Shown here piece after piece: positions 10,354-21,688 of a stretch of DNA of 64,000 nucleotides. Each line of letters begins with the position of its first letter. Positions within the stretch are counted from its first letter, which is position 1. The translations under genes were made by a program, and so were the position numbers. Under the pieces are notes generated by a model. That model had not been told where the DNA came from. It worked only from the letters and a program-made list of their open reading frames with translations, and searched no databases. The stretch is from Astrocystis sublimbata (Eukaryota; Ascomycota; Sordariomycetes; Xylariales; Xylariaceae), in the NCBI GenBank assembly GCA_022453515.1, contig JAJNNY010000050.1, positions 1 to 64,000 of the forward strand, written 5' to 3'.

Positions 10354-12310
10354 TTGGTCAATATGTTCTACCTCTACATCTTGTCTACCTTTGCCATCCT
10401 CCTTTCTCTCGAGGCTCTTGTATCATGTCAAGTCGCCAAACACCGGTCTACTCCTCCACACGTGGGACTGAGGAGTTCCAACAGGAGATCACAAATAAAC
10501 CGCGAAGAGCACAAGACCATAGATTGTCGTTGCATCCCAGGCGATTCTTGTTGGCCCGCTCAGTCCAAATGGAGGGCATTGAATGAGACATTACAAGGAC
10601 GGCTTATCGCCACTGTTCCTATCGCTCAGGTGTGCCACGCACCTCATTACGACCAAGAGGCCTGCAGCACCTTGCAAGCAACGTGGAGTGACCCTCAGAC
10701 GCAGTGAGTCAATCTCCCCTCCCTACAATCTCTACCAGGACTCACTTTTGATGATGACGAGCAGTATCTTTTCTCCTGGAGATTTTGTGGCGCCTTACTT
10801 CCAGAATCAAACGTGCGATCCTTACACGCCAACAGACAAGCCATGCACGTTGGGGAACTACCCGCCTTACTCGATCAACGTGACTACTGCAGCCGATGTG
10901 ATTGCTGGGTTGCGTTTCGCACAGAAGCATAATGTCCGCTTGGTCATCAAGAACACGGGTCAGGAGTATGTTTCCCTCCCATTTTCTCTGTGATTGCTCT
11001 TCGCTGATGTCGCGGCCCTCGCGAGCTACAGCTTTTTGGGCAAGTCATCGGGGAAGGGGGCTCTCGAGCTCTGGATGGCGAACGTTAAATCGTCATCTTT
11101 CATGCCACATTATCGTAGCAGCTCTTATTCAGGGCCGGCCTTTAAGCTCGGCGCGGGTCTCGTCAACAGTGAGGCCGCGCTGCTTGCGCGTCAGCATAAT
11201 GTGCGGCTCGTGGGCGGCTCTAGCCCGACTGTGGGCGTCGCTGGTGGATTCACGTCTGGTGGAGGTCACTCTCCCCTGTCTGGCCATTACGGTCTCGCTG
11301 CGGACAGTGTGCTTGAATGGGAAGTTGTCACGCCGAATGGCGAACATGTAGTAGCGGCGCCCCATGGCAAGCATGCCGACTTCTACTGGGCCATGACAGG
11401 TGGAGGAGGGGGCACGTGGGGTGTTGTCCTATCGATGACGGCGAAAGTGTATCCAGACGGCAAAGTCGGGGGCGCGTCACTGACAGTGTCATCGAAAGGG
11501 CTGGCGCCGGATACGTACTGGGGGACAGTCACCGCATTCCACCGTTTCATCCCGACATTCGCAAACTACGGTACAGTCGCCACGAGCCTGCTCAACGGCG
11601 ACGGTCTCACCATGTTCGCAGCCACGTCTCCGGACGCCACCGCTGATGAAGTGAGGAGTCAGCTGTCATCGTTCGTGGGCTACCTCGACATTCACAACAT
11701 AACCTACAGCGTCAATTACACCGAATTCGGCAACTACTATGACCACTTGATGTACTACCTCGGCCCATACCCGTTCGGATCGTTCCCCGTCACGCAGCTG
11801 ACGGGCGGACAACTCGTCTCGCGGGCCGTGTTGCAGTCGCAAAAGGAAACGACAGACCTCGTGAGAGCCGTGCGCTCGGCCATCGCCAACGGAGACTTCT
11901 ACGTGACCATGGAATCGTTCGACTTGAACGCGACGACGACGGCGCGTGCCGCATACCGCGAGGGACAGAACTCGGCCAAGGCTGCGTGGCGCGAAAGCGC
12001 GCTGTACTACATCGTCATCAGTCCGTGGGACTGGACTATCCCGCGCGAGGAGATGGTGGCGCGCCAGGAGAGACTGACGAACACTATCCTGCCGGCACTA
12101 GCGGCTGCGGCCCCGGGGACGGGGGCATACCTCAACGAGGGCAACTTTGCCGACCCAAACTGGCAGCAGTCGTTCTACGCCGAGAACTACCCGCGCCTCG
12201 CCGCGATAAAAGAGAAGGTTGATCCCCGAGGATTACTGTATGCGCGTACGGCTGTGGGTAGCGAAGCTTGGCGGGAAGATACAAGTGGAAGACTGTGCTT
12301 TGTGGGCTGA
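10354..12310 (+). CDS. Secreted berberine-bridge-type FAD oxidase lacking both flavin anchors
   Basis: VAO/BBE-family flavin oxidase, likely an oxidative tailoring enzyme in the secretory pathway. Exons 10354-10703, 10765-10965, 11026-12310; introns 61 and 60 bp; 611 residues (608 if Met at 10363 is used). The N-terminus is a signal peptide (MFYLYILSTFAILLSLEALV). The FAD domain contains NTGQDYSFLGKSSGKGAL near 180 and SSPTVGVAGGFTSGGGHSPL near 248. The C-terminal BBE motif is NWQQSFYAENYPRLAAIKEK, followed by KVDPRGLLYA. Two positions are unusual. The histidine of the family's N-T-G-H-D-Y motif is Gln, and the cysteine of C-P-T-V-G is Ser. Both covalent flavin links known in bicovalent BBEs are therefore absent. 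FAD may bind non-covalently, with a lower redox potential (inference). Confidence 0.92.
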
Positions 12311-12597
12311 TTTCTGACATGAAACCGTACGGCGAGGTGAGAAGCTCCCTTTGTACTTGGCGCGCAAAGTGTATGTTAGTTTTTTAAAAAGGGTTCTTGT
12401 AGTGTTAGCACAACTAGAGTATAGTATAGTCGGCTGTATAAAAGAAAAGTATTAACGGAGAGAAGACACATCATAACAATAGAGATATAATGGAAGGAAC
12501 TCGAGATGGATAAACACATTAAATTAATGACTGATACCATTTCATAACTATATTGCATTCGCGAAGATATAAAGGTGTCAGTATCGTTTCCACCATA

Positions 12598-14297
12598 TTA
12601 CAGCATCTTCCGGAGCTTCACCCGAACACCACGTGTCCCAGGCTTCGGCCTAGGCACAAAGCTATCGTAGTAGCAGTCCACAGCATCACGCTCCGTGTCC
12701 GTGAGCTCGCACGTAAACCGGCGGAAGAAGGTGGCGAGGCCGATATACAGGTCGGCATAGGCCAACTGCATTCCGACACAACTGCGTGTACCTCTCCCGA
12801 ATGCGACGAGATACGCCGTGAGGGGTTTACGGTCGGCTGCGCGAGGGTTGTCCTCCCAGCGCTCCGGCCGGAACTCAAAGGGGGCATCGAAAGCCCATGG
12901 ATCGTGCGACGCCGTGTAGTTGTCCATGCTGACGACGGAGCCGACGGGCAGGTCGTAGCCGCCATAGACCATGGGCGTCGGCGAGAGGCGAGGGATGCGT
13001 TGTGGCGTGCCGTAGGCGAAGCGCAACGCCTCGTTGATGACGCACGTCAGGTACGGCAGCTGCGTCAGCGCGTCCAGACGAGGCATCTCCCTTGGATCCG
13101 GGATCGCTGCCATGAGCTCGGCCCGCAGCTTGGCGGCGATGGGCGCGTTGCTCAGGACGTGGTACGAGCACAACGAGAGTGCGTACGTGGTGGTCTCGAT
13201 GCCGGCGCCGATGATGGCGATGGCTTCGTGCTGCAGTCTCTCTGTGCTGAGCTCTCTCCCCGGGAGATCGGATTCTAGGAGTGCAGTAAATAAGGATTTG
13301 GGGCCCACGGGGCTTTGTTTGCCCATTGTGCGAGCTGCCTTGCTGCGAAGGATTTGTCTCTCCATCTCCTTGTTGAATGCGTGCACCGAAGCCATGGGCG
13401 GAGAGAGGACGGCGATCAGCCGGTCGGGGAGGAGCTTGAATATCCAGATCAGCCAGGGGAATTGTGTGATGAAGTGAACGGGATCGAGGAGGTTGACCCT
13501 AGGTGAACATGTCAGAGCCGAAGCATACCAAGTGGACAATCGGGATTGAGGTGGCATTTACATGGCGTCAGAGAACTCGGCACGAAACTCGGGCTCCTCG
13601 ATGAAGTTGTAAGGCTCCTCGAGACAGTAGCCTACTACTATATCCCCAGTGAAGGCTCCCCACATGTTGCTGAGATTGAGAACGCTGCCATTGTCAAGAA
13701 ACTCAGACTGTAGTCGGTTGCAGAGCCGATTCATGAGCTGTTGGATAATGGACGACTGTTGGGTTATCTTTCGCTTTGAGAAAAACGGGTTGACGGCGGC
13801 ACGGCGCATGCGATGGACGCTGTGCTCGGCCGTGGCAAACGTCGCCAGCCTGTTGTTGAAGCGGTGTTCGAGATGTTTCAGCTTGTCCGAGTGGCGCGAG
13901 TTGGAATACAACGTGTCGTAGAAGCGTACATCTTGGATGTGAACCTCGTTGGGGCTGATGTGAACGATGGGCCCTTTGGGAGTCATTCAGCGGTTAGAGA
14001 TCTTCATGTTTTTGAGTACCTAAGACAACATCACTCACCATATTTCTCATGCCACCGCTGATACTCCCACATGAATTGCCCTCCCGGCTTCTTGAAGCAT
14101 TCGTAGTAGGTCTCAACCCACAGCGTGAGTGCGGCTAGTCTCGGCCCTGGTATTCGTCGGAGCGGGTGCAAGAAAAGGCGGTAGATGCTAATGCAAATGG
14201 TATACACCAGCCAAGACACGATTGCCGCAAGGGCAATCTTGCCGGGCTCCAACTGCAAGAATTCGTGGGAAGACGGATTCATCGTTAATGGCACCAA
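12598..14297 (-). CDS. Cytochrome P450 monooxygenase 1
   Basis: Heme monooxygenase anchored in the ER membrane, presumably hydroxylating a cluster intermediate. Exons (minus): 14297-14039, 13973-13562, 13498-12598; introns 65 and 63 bp; 523 residues. The N-terminal membrane helix (residues about 15-40) is followed by the proline-rich hinge HPLRRIPGPRL. The I-helix reads GAGIETTTY near 323, the K-helix EALR near 380, the PERF-like motif FRPERW, and the heme loop FGRGTRSCVG with the ligand cysteine near 452. All key residues are present. It resembles P450-2 further on, in motif order and in the first intron following the KYG codon, suggesting related members of one clan. The substrate cannot be told from sequence. 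It converges on the oxidase gene. Confidence 0.95.
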
Positions 14298-15231
14298 AAG
14301 AGTGCTTGATTCCGTCGGGTCCTCGCCAGTTTATCCGAACCGTCTTGGGCAACACTTAGTAACTACCGAGTCATGCGGCAACAGTTCTCTTGACAATTGT
14401 AATGCTGAACGCCATGATGATCAGATCTCGACATTACAAAGTACCAGTCCTTACTTCCCTCCCGCTCACCAAGTCTATAGTGAGATTGGCCTGGTTGAGG
14501 CGTCAGCATCTCTCTACACCTAGGCGGCGAGTTACATGGAAGGATTCCGAGTAGGGTCAGTCCGAGCCTCAATGTAGATCATTGACTCAGAGCGAAGAAG
14601 CGCCGTATACGCCGTATACGCCGTATCCAGACTCGTGATAATACGATGCGTAACTAATGCAATGTCACTTGCGCTTACGCTTTGCCCTTACCCTGACCCA
14701 ATAGCATCTCAGGGGCGTAATACATGCTGACACCGCGCATGCCCTCCTATTCCCTCGACGTAATAATGGGTAGCAATAAAAATCTGCTGCTCCCGTCTGC
14801 TGAATCACAAACCCACAAGCTGCTTGATTGAGCATACAATACCACCCTATGTGAGCTGCAAAGTAAAATGATGGCGATGTCACAGGGCTGCGTCTTTTAG
14901 AAATCATCTGCAAATCTTGTTCAAGGTAACCCAAGCAGCGTGCCTAGCAAAATGCGACGATAGGTTGTTTCATGGCCAGTATTGTGACGCTCGTCGGCTC
15001 ATGCACCCAACAAGTCTTGGATTGGCACACCGCCTTGATAAGCAGGCCCTATCTGACAAGCCGCTCGATTCACATCGATCTGCTCAACCCGGTGAATCGA
15101 GCAGTCGTCAGTCCAGAACCCTCTTGTCTTGCTCTAGACTTGTCGCATGGAGTTTGTGACTGTCATCTCTGATTCTATTTTGCACCATCCGGCTCGAATC
15201 AAACGCAGCGTTGTGTACACTGTGTGCTGCC
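14298..15231. other. divergent intergenic region
   Basis: Lies between P450-1 and the membrane protein, transcribed away from each other, and so probably holds both promoters. A short 9-bp repeat (CGCCGTATA, three copies) lies at 14601-14627. No gene is seen. Confidence 0.5.
14601..14627. repeat. 9-bp microsatellite-like repeat
   Basis: CGCCGTATA is repeated three times, the last copy ending in C. It lies about 300 bp upstream of the P450-1 start. Confidence 0.7.
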
Positions 15232-16440
15232 ATGCCCTATACCTTTCGCGAGAACCTCGGCGGCGTGCGGTACTTTATACCTGTCGTGATATTCCAGACA
15301 ATTGCACTATTCATCGTCGCATTGCGTCTATGGAGTAGGCGTCTTCATCGACTATGCCTACAGAGAAACGATTATGCTATTCTCGTAGCTCTGGTCGGTG
15401 TCTTGTCAATTTTTGCCTGTGTTCCAGGCCGTCACTTAGCATCGTGTTTCCTGACATCCATCTCTATAGGTATTCTCTTTCGCATGCACTGGTCTTTTCG
15501 GAGCAAGTAAGTCCTTGGAAGGTTGATACATCGTCATGATTTTGTTCTGACCACACACATAGGCATAAACTTTGGGCTAGGCATACACATCGATCAGCTG
15601 CAACTCGATGATCTCAAGACCTTTGCTAGAGTACGTTCTCCTGGATTGGCAATTACAAAACGGAAATGCTGATGCACTCTCAGATCGAAACCGCTCTCAC
15701 ATGTATATGGGGCTGGGCGTTGCTGGCCATCAGATTCTCTATCGTCGATACCTATGTCAAGATCTTTGTTGTGCCATGGTTCATCAAAACTTGTTACGCC
15801 TGGCTAGCTTTGGAAATCGGCTGGGCAATTCAAAACCTCTTCGGATTGAGCTTTTTGTGTCAACCTTTCGACTATCAGTTCGATAAGTCGATCCCAGGGG
15901 GTCACTGTGTGGACATCTTGGCATACTACTACGCAACTCACGTCATCATATTCATCCTCGACATCGCGCTCACGATCCTCCCAATCCCCGTTCTCTGGAG
16001 TCTACAGATGGACGTGAGGAGAAAGTTGACCGTAACGGCCATGTTTACTCTCGGTCTCACGTAAGTTCACACCGGAACCGTAAAATCGTGTGTCCCAAAT
16101 CAAGGAATGATACTGATGCGAAAGTGGCAGTATCAATGTCATCAACCTTTTGCGCATCGCGTGGCGCGAAGCCGTCGCTAGCCCTGATAGGACCTACGAG
16201 TATGCATTGCTGCTCTTCTTCACCGTGATTGAAATTCAACTCGGCATCATCCTGGCTTGCGTCCCGGTCTTGCGGCCTGTCATGAGGAAACTGGCAGACC
16301 TCTATGCTGGGTCGCATTCGAAAAAGTCGGCGCATCGCCTGCAAAACACAGACAACTCTGGGGAGACGGGGTGCGTGGATGAATTACCGTACTCCTATGG
16401 CGGCGATACAGACAGCCACGTTCTTGTTCCAATGAAATGA
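15232..16440 (+). CDS. Fungal rhodopsin-like / SAT4-family integral membrane protein
   Basis: Seven-helix type fungal membrane protein of unknown function; members are common beside biosynthetic clusters. Exons 15232-15393, 15470-15506, 15563-15630, 15684-16060, 16131-16440; introns 76, 56, 53 and 70 bp; about 317 residues. Family landmarks are RNDYAILVAL, the GIHIDQLQLDDLKTFA loop, IRFSIVDTYVKIF, the ILDIALTILPIPVLWSLQM helix, and DRTYEYALLLFFTVIEIQLG. The tail is hydrophilic and cytosolic. The second exon is only 37 bp, and its placement rests on matching the family reading rather than on transcript data. Met at 15211 is an alternative start. It might sense or tolerate the product, but nothing in the sequence shows this. 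Confidence 0.82.
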
Positions 16441-17229
16441 TCTTTTAGGATGAATCCGGCGTGATCATCATTGCGTCAGCGGAGCAAAAATCAAGACAAG
16501 GCATGTATATAACCATACATGAAACAGAGAATCGGGATTAAAAAAGGTAATTAGTATATAGCCGCTCCGAAAAGCTTATATCAATATACGCAATGAATCA
16601 ATAAGACCAAAAGGTGATTAGAGGTTGATAGGGCTCTATAAGGACAGGAACCTACCGTATAACTCTCTCCTCTGATTTTGCTACCTCACATAGCATACTA
16701 GCCGAAAAAAGCTCACGCTCCCCCAATACACGTATTATAAATACCAGCTTCGAATATACCCTAACTGTGCTATAGATAAATAAGAAAAAGGTATTAACAG
16801 ATGTGTATTGCAACTTCAACTACCAAACGAGGCCTACATTGTTTGCTAAAATCCCCCGAATCATGGTTTACCAAAGCTGTCACTAGTAAAAACTGGCATG
16901 CTGATGCTATGATTTTGATTTACTTCATTCCACATCGAAATTCCATACCATGCATAACCAGATCTACTCGACCATCGAGATGAAGGCTGTGATTTCGAGT
17001 GAAACGTAGTTCAAGGAAGACGTAGTGTCAGTACAGTTGTCACCTTTAACCACAGCGTGACGGTCATCATCAACATCATCAGCAACGATATCGCTAGAAC
17101 GGTAGGAGAATATAGAAAGTAGCAGTATTATTCAAAACCCCTGTCTGTACATGAGCTTATTGCGCTCCCCCCCCCCCCCCCCCCCCAGATATCTACCTAG
17201 GTAGTTACATCGAATTGACCTCTTCGCTT
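16441..17229. other. intergenic, no gene
   Basis: A/T-rich sequence between convergent genes. It contains a run of 20 C at 17167-17186 and the palindrome TACCTAGGTA at about 17194-17203. Nothing else is recognisable. Confidence 0.5.
17167..17186. repeat. C20 homopolymer
   Basis: Twenty consecutive C bases on the plus strand, 44 bp from the SDR stop codon. The exact length may be unreliable in sequencing. Confidence 0.8.
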
Positions 17230-18248
17230 TTAAAAGCCTTGGTCGATGCCCTGGTAGTCGAAGAAATTGCCAGAGGTCTTTTCGCGAGAAGACTCGTCAA
17301 TCTAGGGACGTATCAGAAAAGGCATACCCACAGCATAGACTGATCGAGTTGGGGCCGGTGGTGTGCTTACCTGCTTCAGCAGTCCCGCGCAGCTGTCGGC
17401 GACCTTGATAGGGGCTTCAGGCCATCCAAAGTACTGACTGCCCTCGTTGCCCATGTCTGTTTGAATGACACTGCGAACATGACTGTCAGCACCTCATGAT
17501 ATCTGCGTGATGGCTCCAAGGCCATTTTACTCACCCAGGCTCCAAGAGGAAGGCCTGCAGCCAGTCATTTTCCACATGAGCGCGCCGGACAAGGTAGTTG
17601 ACGGCAGCCTTGCTCGAGCCGTAGGATCCGAGCATGAACGGGACGTTCTCTTTGAGTTTAGTGATGCGGGAAGCGACACTGCTGATGGCCACGAACTTGG
17701 GGGAGCCCTTGTTGTCCGCGGCGGCCTTGAGAAGAGGGTACGTGGCGAGGTAGAGGCGCATGACGCCGAAGACGTTGACGTGGTAGAATTCCGAGAAGTC
17801 GCTCATGTCAATGGCCTCGAGACGGGCGAACCTGTTGGCGATGGCGGCGTTGGCGATGACGAGATCGAGTGACGAAACGCCGTCGGCCTTGATGGCTTCG
17901 ACTGCGGCGGCTGCGTCCGTCTCGGAGTCGTTGGCGATCTTGACCAGGATCAGGCGAGTCCCGGATGCCGGAGTGATGGCCTTCAGCGACTTGGCAGACG
18001 GCGACGATTCATCGCGAACACTGCCGATAACAACGTGGTCTGGACGAGAGAGATATGCCTCCGCCAGCGCACGGCCGAGACCTTGGCGTACGTCAGTCAA
18101 TACATGCCAGATCCCATCCCCAAAGATTTTGTCACTCAAGTTCCGCTCACTTGAGGAGCAGGGACGAGTGGGGATACAGTTGGCTCAGATACAAAAGAGG
18201 CTGCTTACCTCTATTCACACCCGTAATCAGCACTGTGGTCGAAGGCAT
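17230..18248 (-). CDS. Short-chain dehydrogenase/reductase
   Basis: NAD(P)-dependent oxidoreductase of the SDR family, likely acting on a keto or hydroxyl group in the cluster pathway. Exons (minus): 18248-18209, 18081-17535, 17470-17371, 17301-17230; introns 127, 64 and 69 bp; 252 residues, typical for a classical SDR. The cofactor motif T-G-V-N-R-G-L-G is completed across intron 1. NAA follows at the usual place, then the catalytic serine in ISSVAS and the Y-x-x-x-K motif in YGSSKAA. The C-terminus reads VIQTDMGNEGSQYFGW, as in the C-factor-like SDR group. All catalytic residues are present. Confidence 0.92.
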
Positions 18249-20213
18249 GGTGTGATGTGATAAAGGTGGTATGACTTGAGTTCTGGTATCGCAGCGAGAA
18301 GTAAGCAATAATCAGATGTCCGTAGTGCAAGCTGGATCCAGGAACACATCTCAGGGAGGAAAGGTCGAAATAGGCGCCTTCATCTTATAAGGCTTTCTAG
18401 ATGGCAGGTCAGGTAACAGACAGCCAGAGCCTCAACCCCTCCAAGGCAGATTACGTACCCAAAGACTCACTTTTTCGATTTGTAAGTCAATAGCCTGCAA
18501 TCAAGGTTGTGGAACTGCGTGGAAGGGGGAGAGAGGTACTTTGTGTTGGTGTGTTACACAGCTTAAAGATGCCCCGCCCACCTCTGTGTCTGGGTGGTGC
18601 TTTGACAGGGGCCTCTCTACCGCTTGGGTCAAGTGGCGGCCGTTTGGGGTCTGAGCGTTGCATTGTCTCGGAGCGTTACCTCAAGCATTCCCTTCGAATT
18701 TCATTGCTTGGAATGGGGCTCACAGAATTCAGCGCGCAAAACAGGTGATGTTTTCTGAATGTAGCGCTTCTGTATCCCCTACGTGTAGGCAGGATACCTA
18801 CTACCTCCTATAGGTACCCCCCTGACTTACACATATGCACTTACCGTCGTATAGTACTTCCGCTATAAAGTAACTTAGCGGATTGAGAGGGGGGGGTGGG
18901 GGGGGGGCATATTATTCGAACGTTCGGAGCGGGGAGCGGCTCCGACGTATTTAACGCTCCAGTTTTCGAAACGCTCTAGTTTCGCAGAACGCTCTAAATC
19001 TAGGAGCAGTTTACGTATAGCTATGTCTTAATACTATAGCTTTCGCAACGGCTCGAAAACGTTCCGTTAAAATACTAGCTTACGAAGCAAATCAATAGGT
19101 CCGCTTTATGCGTATAGGTAGTAGGTGTATGTGCAGTATATTTGTAGATCAGATTGATTTAGGGCTGTAGGGATACTCCTTGTATGTGGGTTGGCTGGCT
19201 GGGCTGGGCAGATTTAGTGTGCGATTTTGGAGCGTTCCGTAAACGGGAGCGCATACTTTTCCACTAACCTTTACAAAGCACTCCGAATATTAAGCCGTAG
19301 ATTTGCCGTAAATATATGGCTCGTGCAACCCTACTAGGAACCGCCTAGAAGTATTTAACTATTATTTTCCCTTGTTCGAAAATGCGCACAACGGTTCGAC
19401 CCTCCCATTCTACACAGTCTACGAAGGGGTACATATAGTATTTTATCCTATTTCGTGGAGGAGGCTCCGATGGGGTGGGCCACTAACTTGTTTCGTACTT
19501 GAAGAAGTACCAAGTAGTAGCGGGGTAAGTTCACATGCGAGATGCAATGGTCTTAGTACGGCGTATTTAGCGGATCTCGGGACGTCCCGTAATTGTATTA
19601 CCTAGTACCACGGTTACGGGGCTTATCAACCCTTGCTCAGGTAGTGCCATATGCACAGGCCCAATAAGGTAGTTAGTTAGTTTGATGATGTTTGAAGGTC
19701 ATTTCTCCCGTCGAACAATCAACAATCGAGGGGTATGGATCAAGCACGTCAATTCGTCTTTGCCAAGAGCGGCACAGCGTAGACAATCTTGCTCAATTCC
19801 AAATCTCTCATGCAGTGGTTGTTAGCAAGCTCTCGCCTAGGAAGCTCGGTATTCGTCTTGTTGAGGGTCGTCGCAGAAGAGTGAGCGACGAATAGCCCAC
19901 CATCTTTGTCGCGAGTCTGCTTCGCGTAGCTTCGAGCAATATTACACGCATCGCATCATAGGCGGTAGGACTCGAGGCTCTGCTTTTCATTACCACCACT
20001 AGATGGTCAGACCATACATGGCGTAGTGGCAGCTACAAATGCAACTAACTCATCACGGCGATCATGTTGCGAGCTTGTTGAGGAAGCCGAGTGCGAGTTA
20101 ACCGACAATATCTGTAGCCTTTCCTTCTCGTGGGTCGATGTTCATTCTCATTGTGCTACTCTCGAACACGCCGATGCTTGACAGCCCATCTCTCTGCCCT
20201 GCCATCCTGCCCA
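18249..20213. other. long gene-poor stretch with low-complexity and decayed sequence
   Basis: The promoter side of the SDR gene includes a TTATAAG element near 18385. From about 18760 to 19700 the sequence is low in coding character. It has a G-rich tract at about 18890-18908 and repeated GAACGCTC / GAGCGTT-type words in both orientations around 18915-19080 and 19230. This may be an old, mutated transposable element, but no transposase or terminal repeats could be defined. Confidence 0.4.
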
Positions 20214-21287
20214 ATGGATAGCAATGACGCAGCCGAGCGACGTCGGATCCAGAACAGGGATGCGCAGAGACGGTTCCGGTGTGAGACGCCCCATGACTCT
20301 AAGGTTGTTCAGGTAGAGCGCCTCGGACTAATCAAGGCATACCAGGGAAGACTGGGGCACATGCAGGTGTTTCCTCGTCGGGGGCGGTTAGGGAAGGACG
20401 GGTAGCTAGCGCCGGCCCGGGCCACGCGACCGTCCCGTTACCGGCGCGGACCAAAAAGCGGAGACTTTACACCGAAGCGCCGGCTTCTCTTGCGACGCCT
20501 ATCTCTGCATCGGGGTCAATGGTCTCCTACACGTTAGTCATGTCCCATATACTAGGGTTATCTCAACTCAACAATCACAGAATACCCCCATTGGCTGCAG
20601 GTGGGCAGCCTGCCCTCTTGTCGCCACGGCCGGGTACCATCGTCCCCAATAATGCGGCCCCATTTCTCGACGGCGAAGCCATTGAGGCCTTTGAAGATAG
20701 TAGGCCTGCCGACTTGAACGGCTACGCCGATGCTTTTGGCCCGAGCTATATGTGGTGCAACTCCGATCAGAATAATAACGAGGTCTCTTTCCCCCGTCCT
20801 CCTCAACTCAAAAGATGCTTGCGCGATGCCCATATATTTCTTTACTACAAGAGTCTCTCTACTGATAGACGAGTGTCACTAGTTTCCGTCAGATACCATC
20901 TCAGAGACAAGCGATCAGATACAGACGCGCGGCGAGCATGCGTCGTTGCCGACTCCGGCTTCTGAAGTGTCAAATAGTGGTAGGTTTCAGACATCTCTGC
21001 ATATAGCTGCCGAGAACGGCCACGCCGTCTTGATCGCCATCATCATCTCAAACGGCATCACGGTGGACGAGCCAGATAGCGAGGGCAACACGGCGCTTCA
21101 TCGCGCCACGCAGAGGCAGAGACTGGCCGTCGTCGAGCGCCTACTCGACCTCAGAGCGAATCCCAACGCTACCAACTTGGCTTCCTGGAGTCCCGTGCAT
21201 GTCGCCATAGAGACTGGTGCCGTGGACATCCTGACGGCTCTAGTCAGCCGAGGCGGCGATGTGTCCAAGAAAGTCAACTGCGATTAG
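20214..21287 (+). CDS. bANK-type transcription factor (bZIP basic region plus ankyrin repeats)
   Basis: Likely the pathway-specific activator. Exons 20214-20280, 20346-20782, 20883-21287; introns 65 and 100 bp; about 302 residues. The first exon encodes a bZIP basic region (AERRRIQNRDAQRRFR, residues about 7-22) with no leucine zipper after it. A poorly ordered middle follows. From about residue 203 there are ankyrin repeats: TSLHIAAENGH, NTALHRATQRQRLAVVERLL and SPVHVAIETGAVDILTALV. This layout is that of bANK regulators such as ToxE of the HC-toxin cluster and Apf2 of the apicidin cluster. The middle donor (GTCTCT) is weak but keeps the frame exactly. ToxE is longer, so a further C-terminal exon cannot be excluded. 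It lies centrally in the cluster between the SDR and P450-2. Confidence 0.75.
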
Positions 21288-21688
21288 ACCGTTTTGGGTC
21301 TGCTCTGTTCTTTACGAGCCTTGATCTTTTATTTGTCTCTATTCCCATTTACAAGTATAGATTTATTTATCACCATATCATGTGTCAATAGCCATGTAGA
21401 CCGAATACCTGGACCCTCGTCTCATTCAAAAGATATCGAGCCCTTTGTGACGCAAAACGGGGGTTGTCTCGTAACCCTGACGTACCTCTTGGGCACTGAG
21501 AAGCCAACCAATTGAGCTATCGGAGATGGTGATGATAGAGGTCGTACAGATATTAGGGGGCATAATCCCAACCAGCATCTAACAACTATGGTATATCTCA
21601 TGTACGACAAACTTCCATGGAGGGCTCGGCAGATGAGAAGATGAAAGTCTGTCTCAGCGTTCCTGCGTTGCTTGAAACAAAGACCCCC
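21288..21688. other. intergenic, tRNA-like remnant only
   Basis: Lies between convergent genes. On the minus strand around 21460-21535 an A-box-like TAGCTCAATTGG precedes a T-arm-like GGGTT...AACCC hairpin, but the anticodon arm and T-loop do not fit a working tRNA. No gene is called. Confidence 0.4.

Noticed and set aside
12553..13278. 241-residue plus-strand open frame
   Set aside because: Lies opposite the P450-1 third exon, which carries all heme and K-helix motifs; the antisense frame has arginine/valine-rich, protein-unlike composition.
17167..17186. C20 run as a regulatory or structural element
   Set aside because: Homopolymers of this length are common slippage products; no partner G-run or motif nearby supports a function.
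21460..21540. tRNA gene on the minus strand
   Set aside because: The A-box-like element and a T-arm-like hairpin are present, but the anticodon loop lacks a proper U33 context and the T-loop consensus is broken; at most a decayed tRNA.
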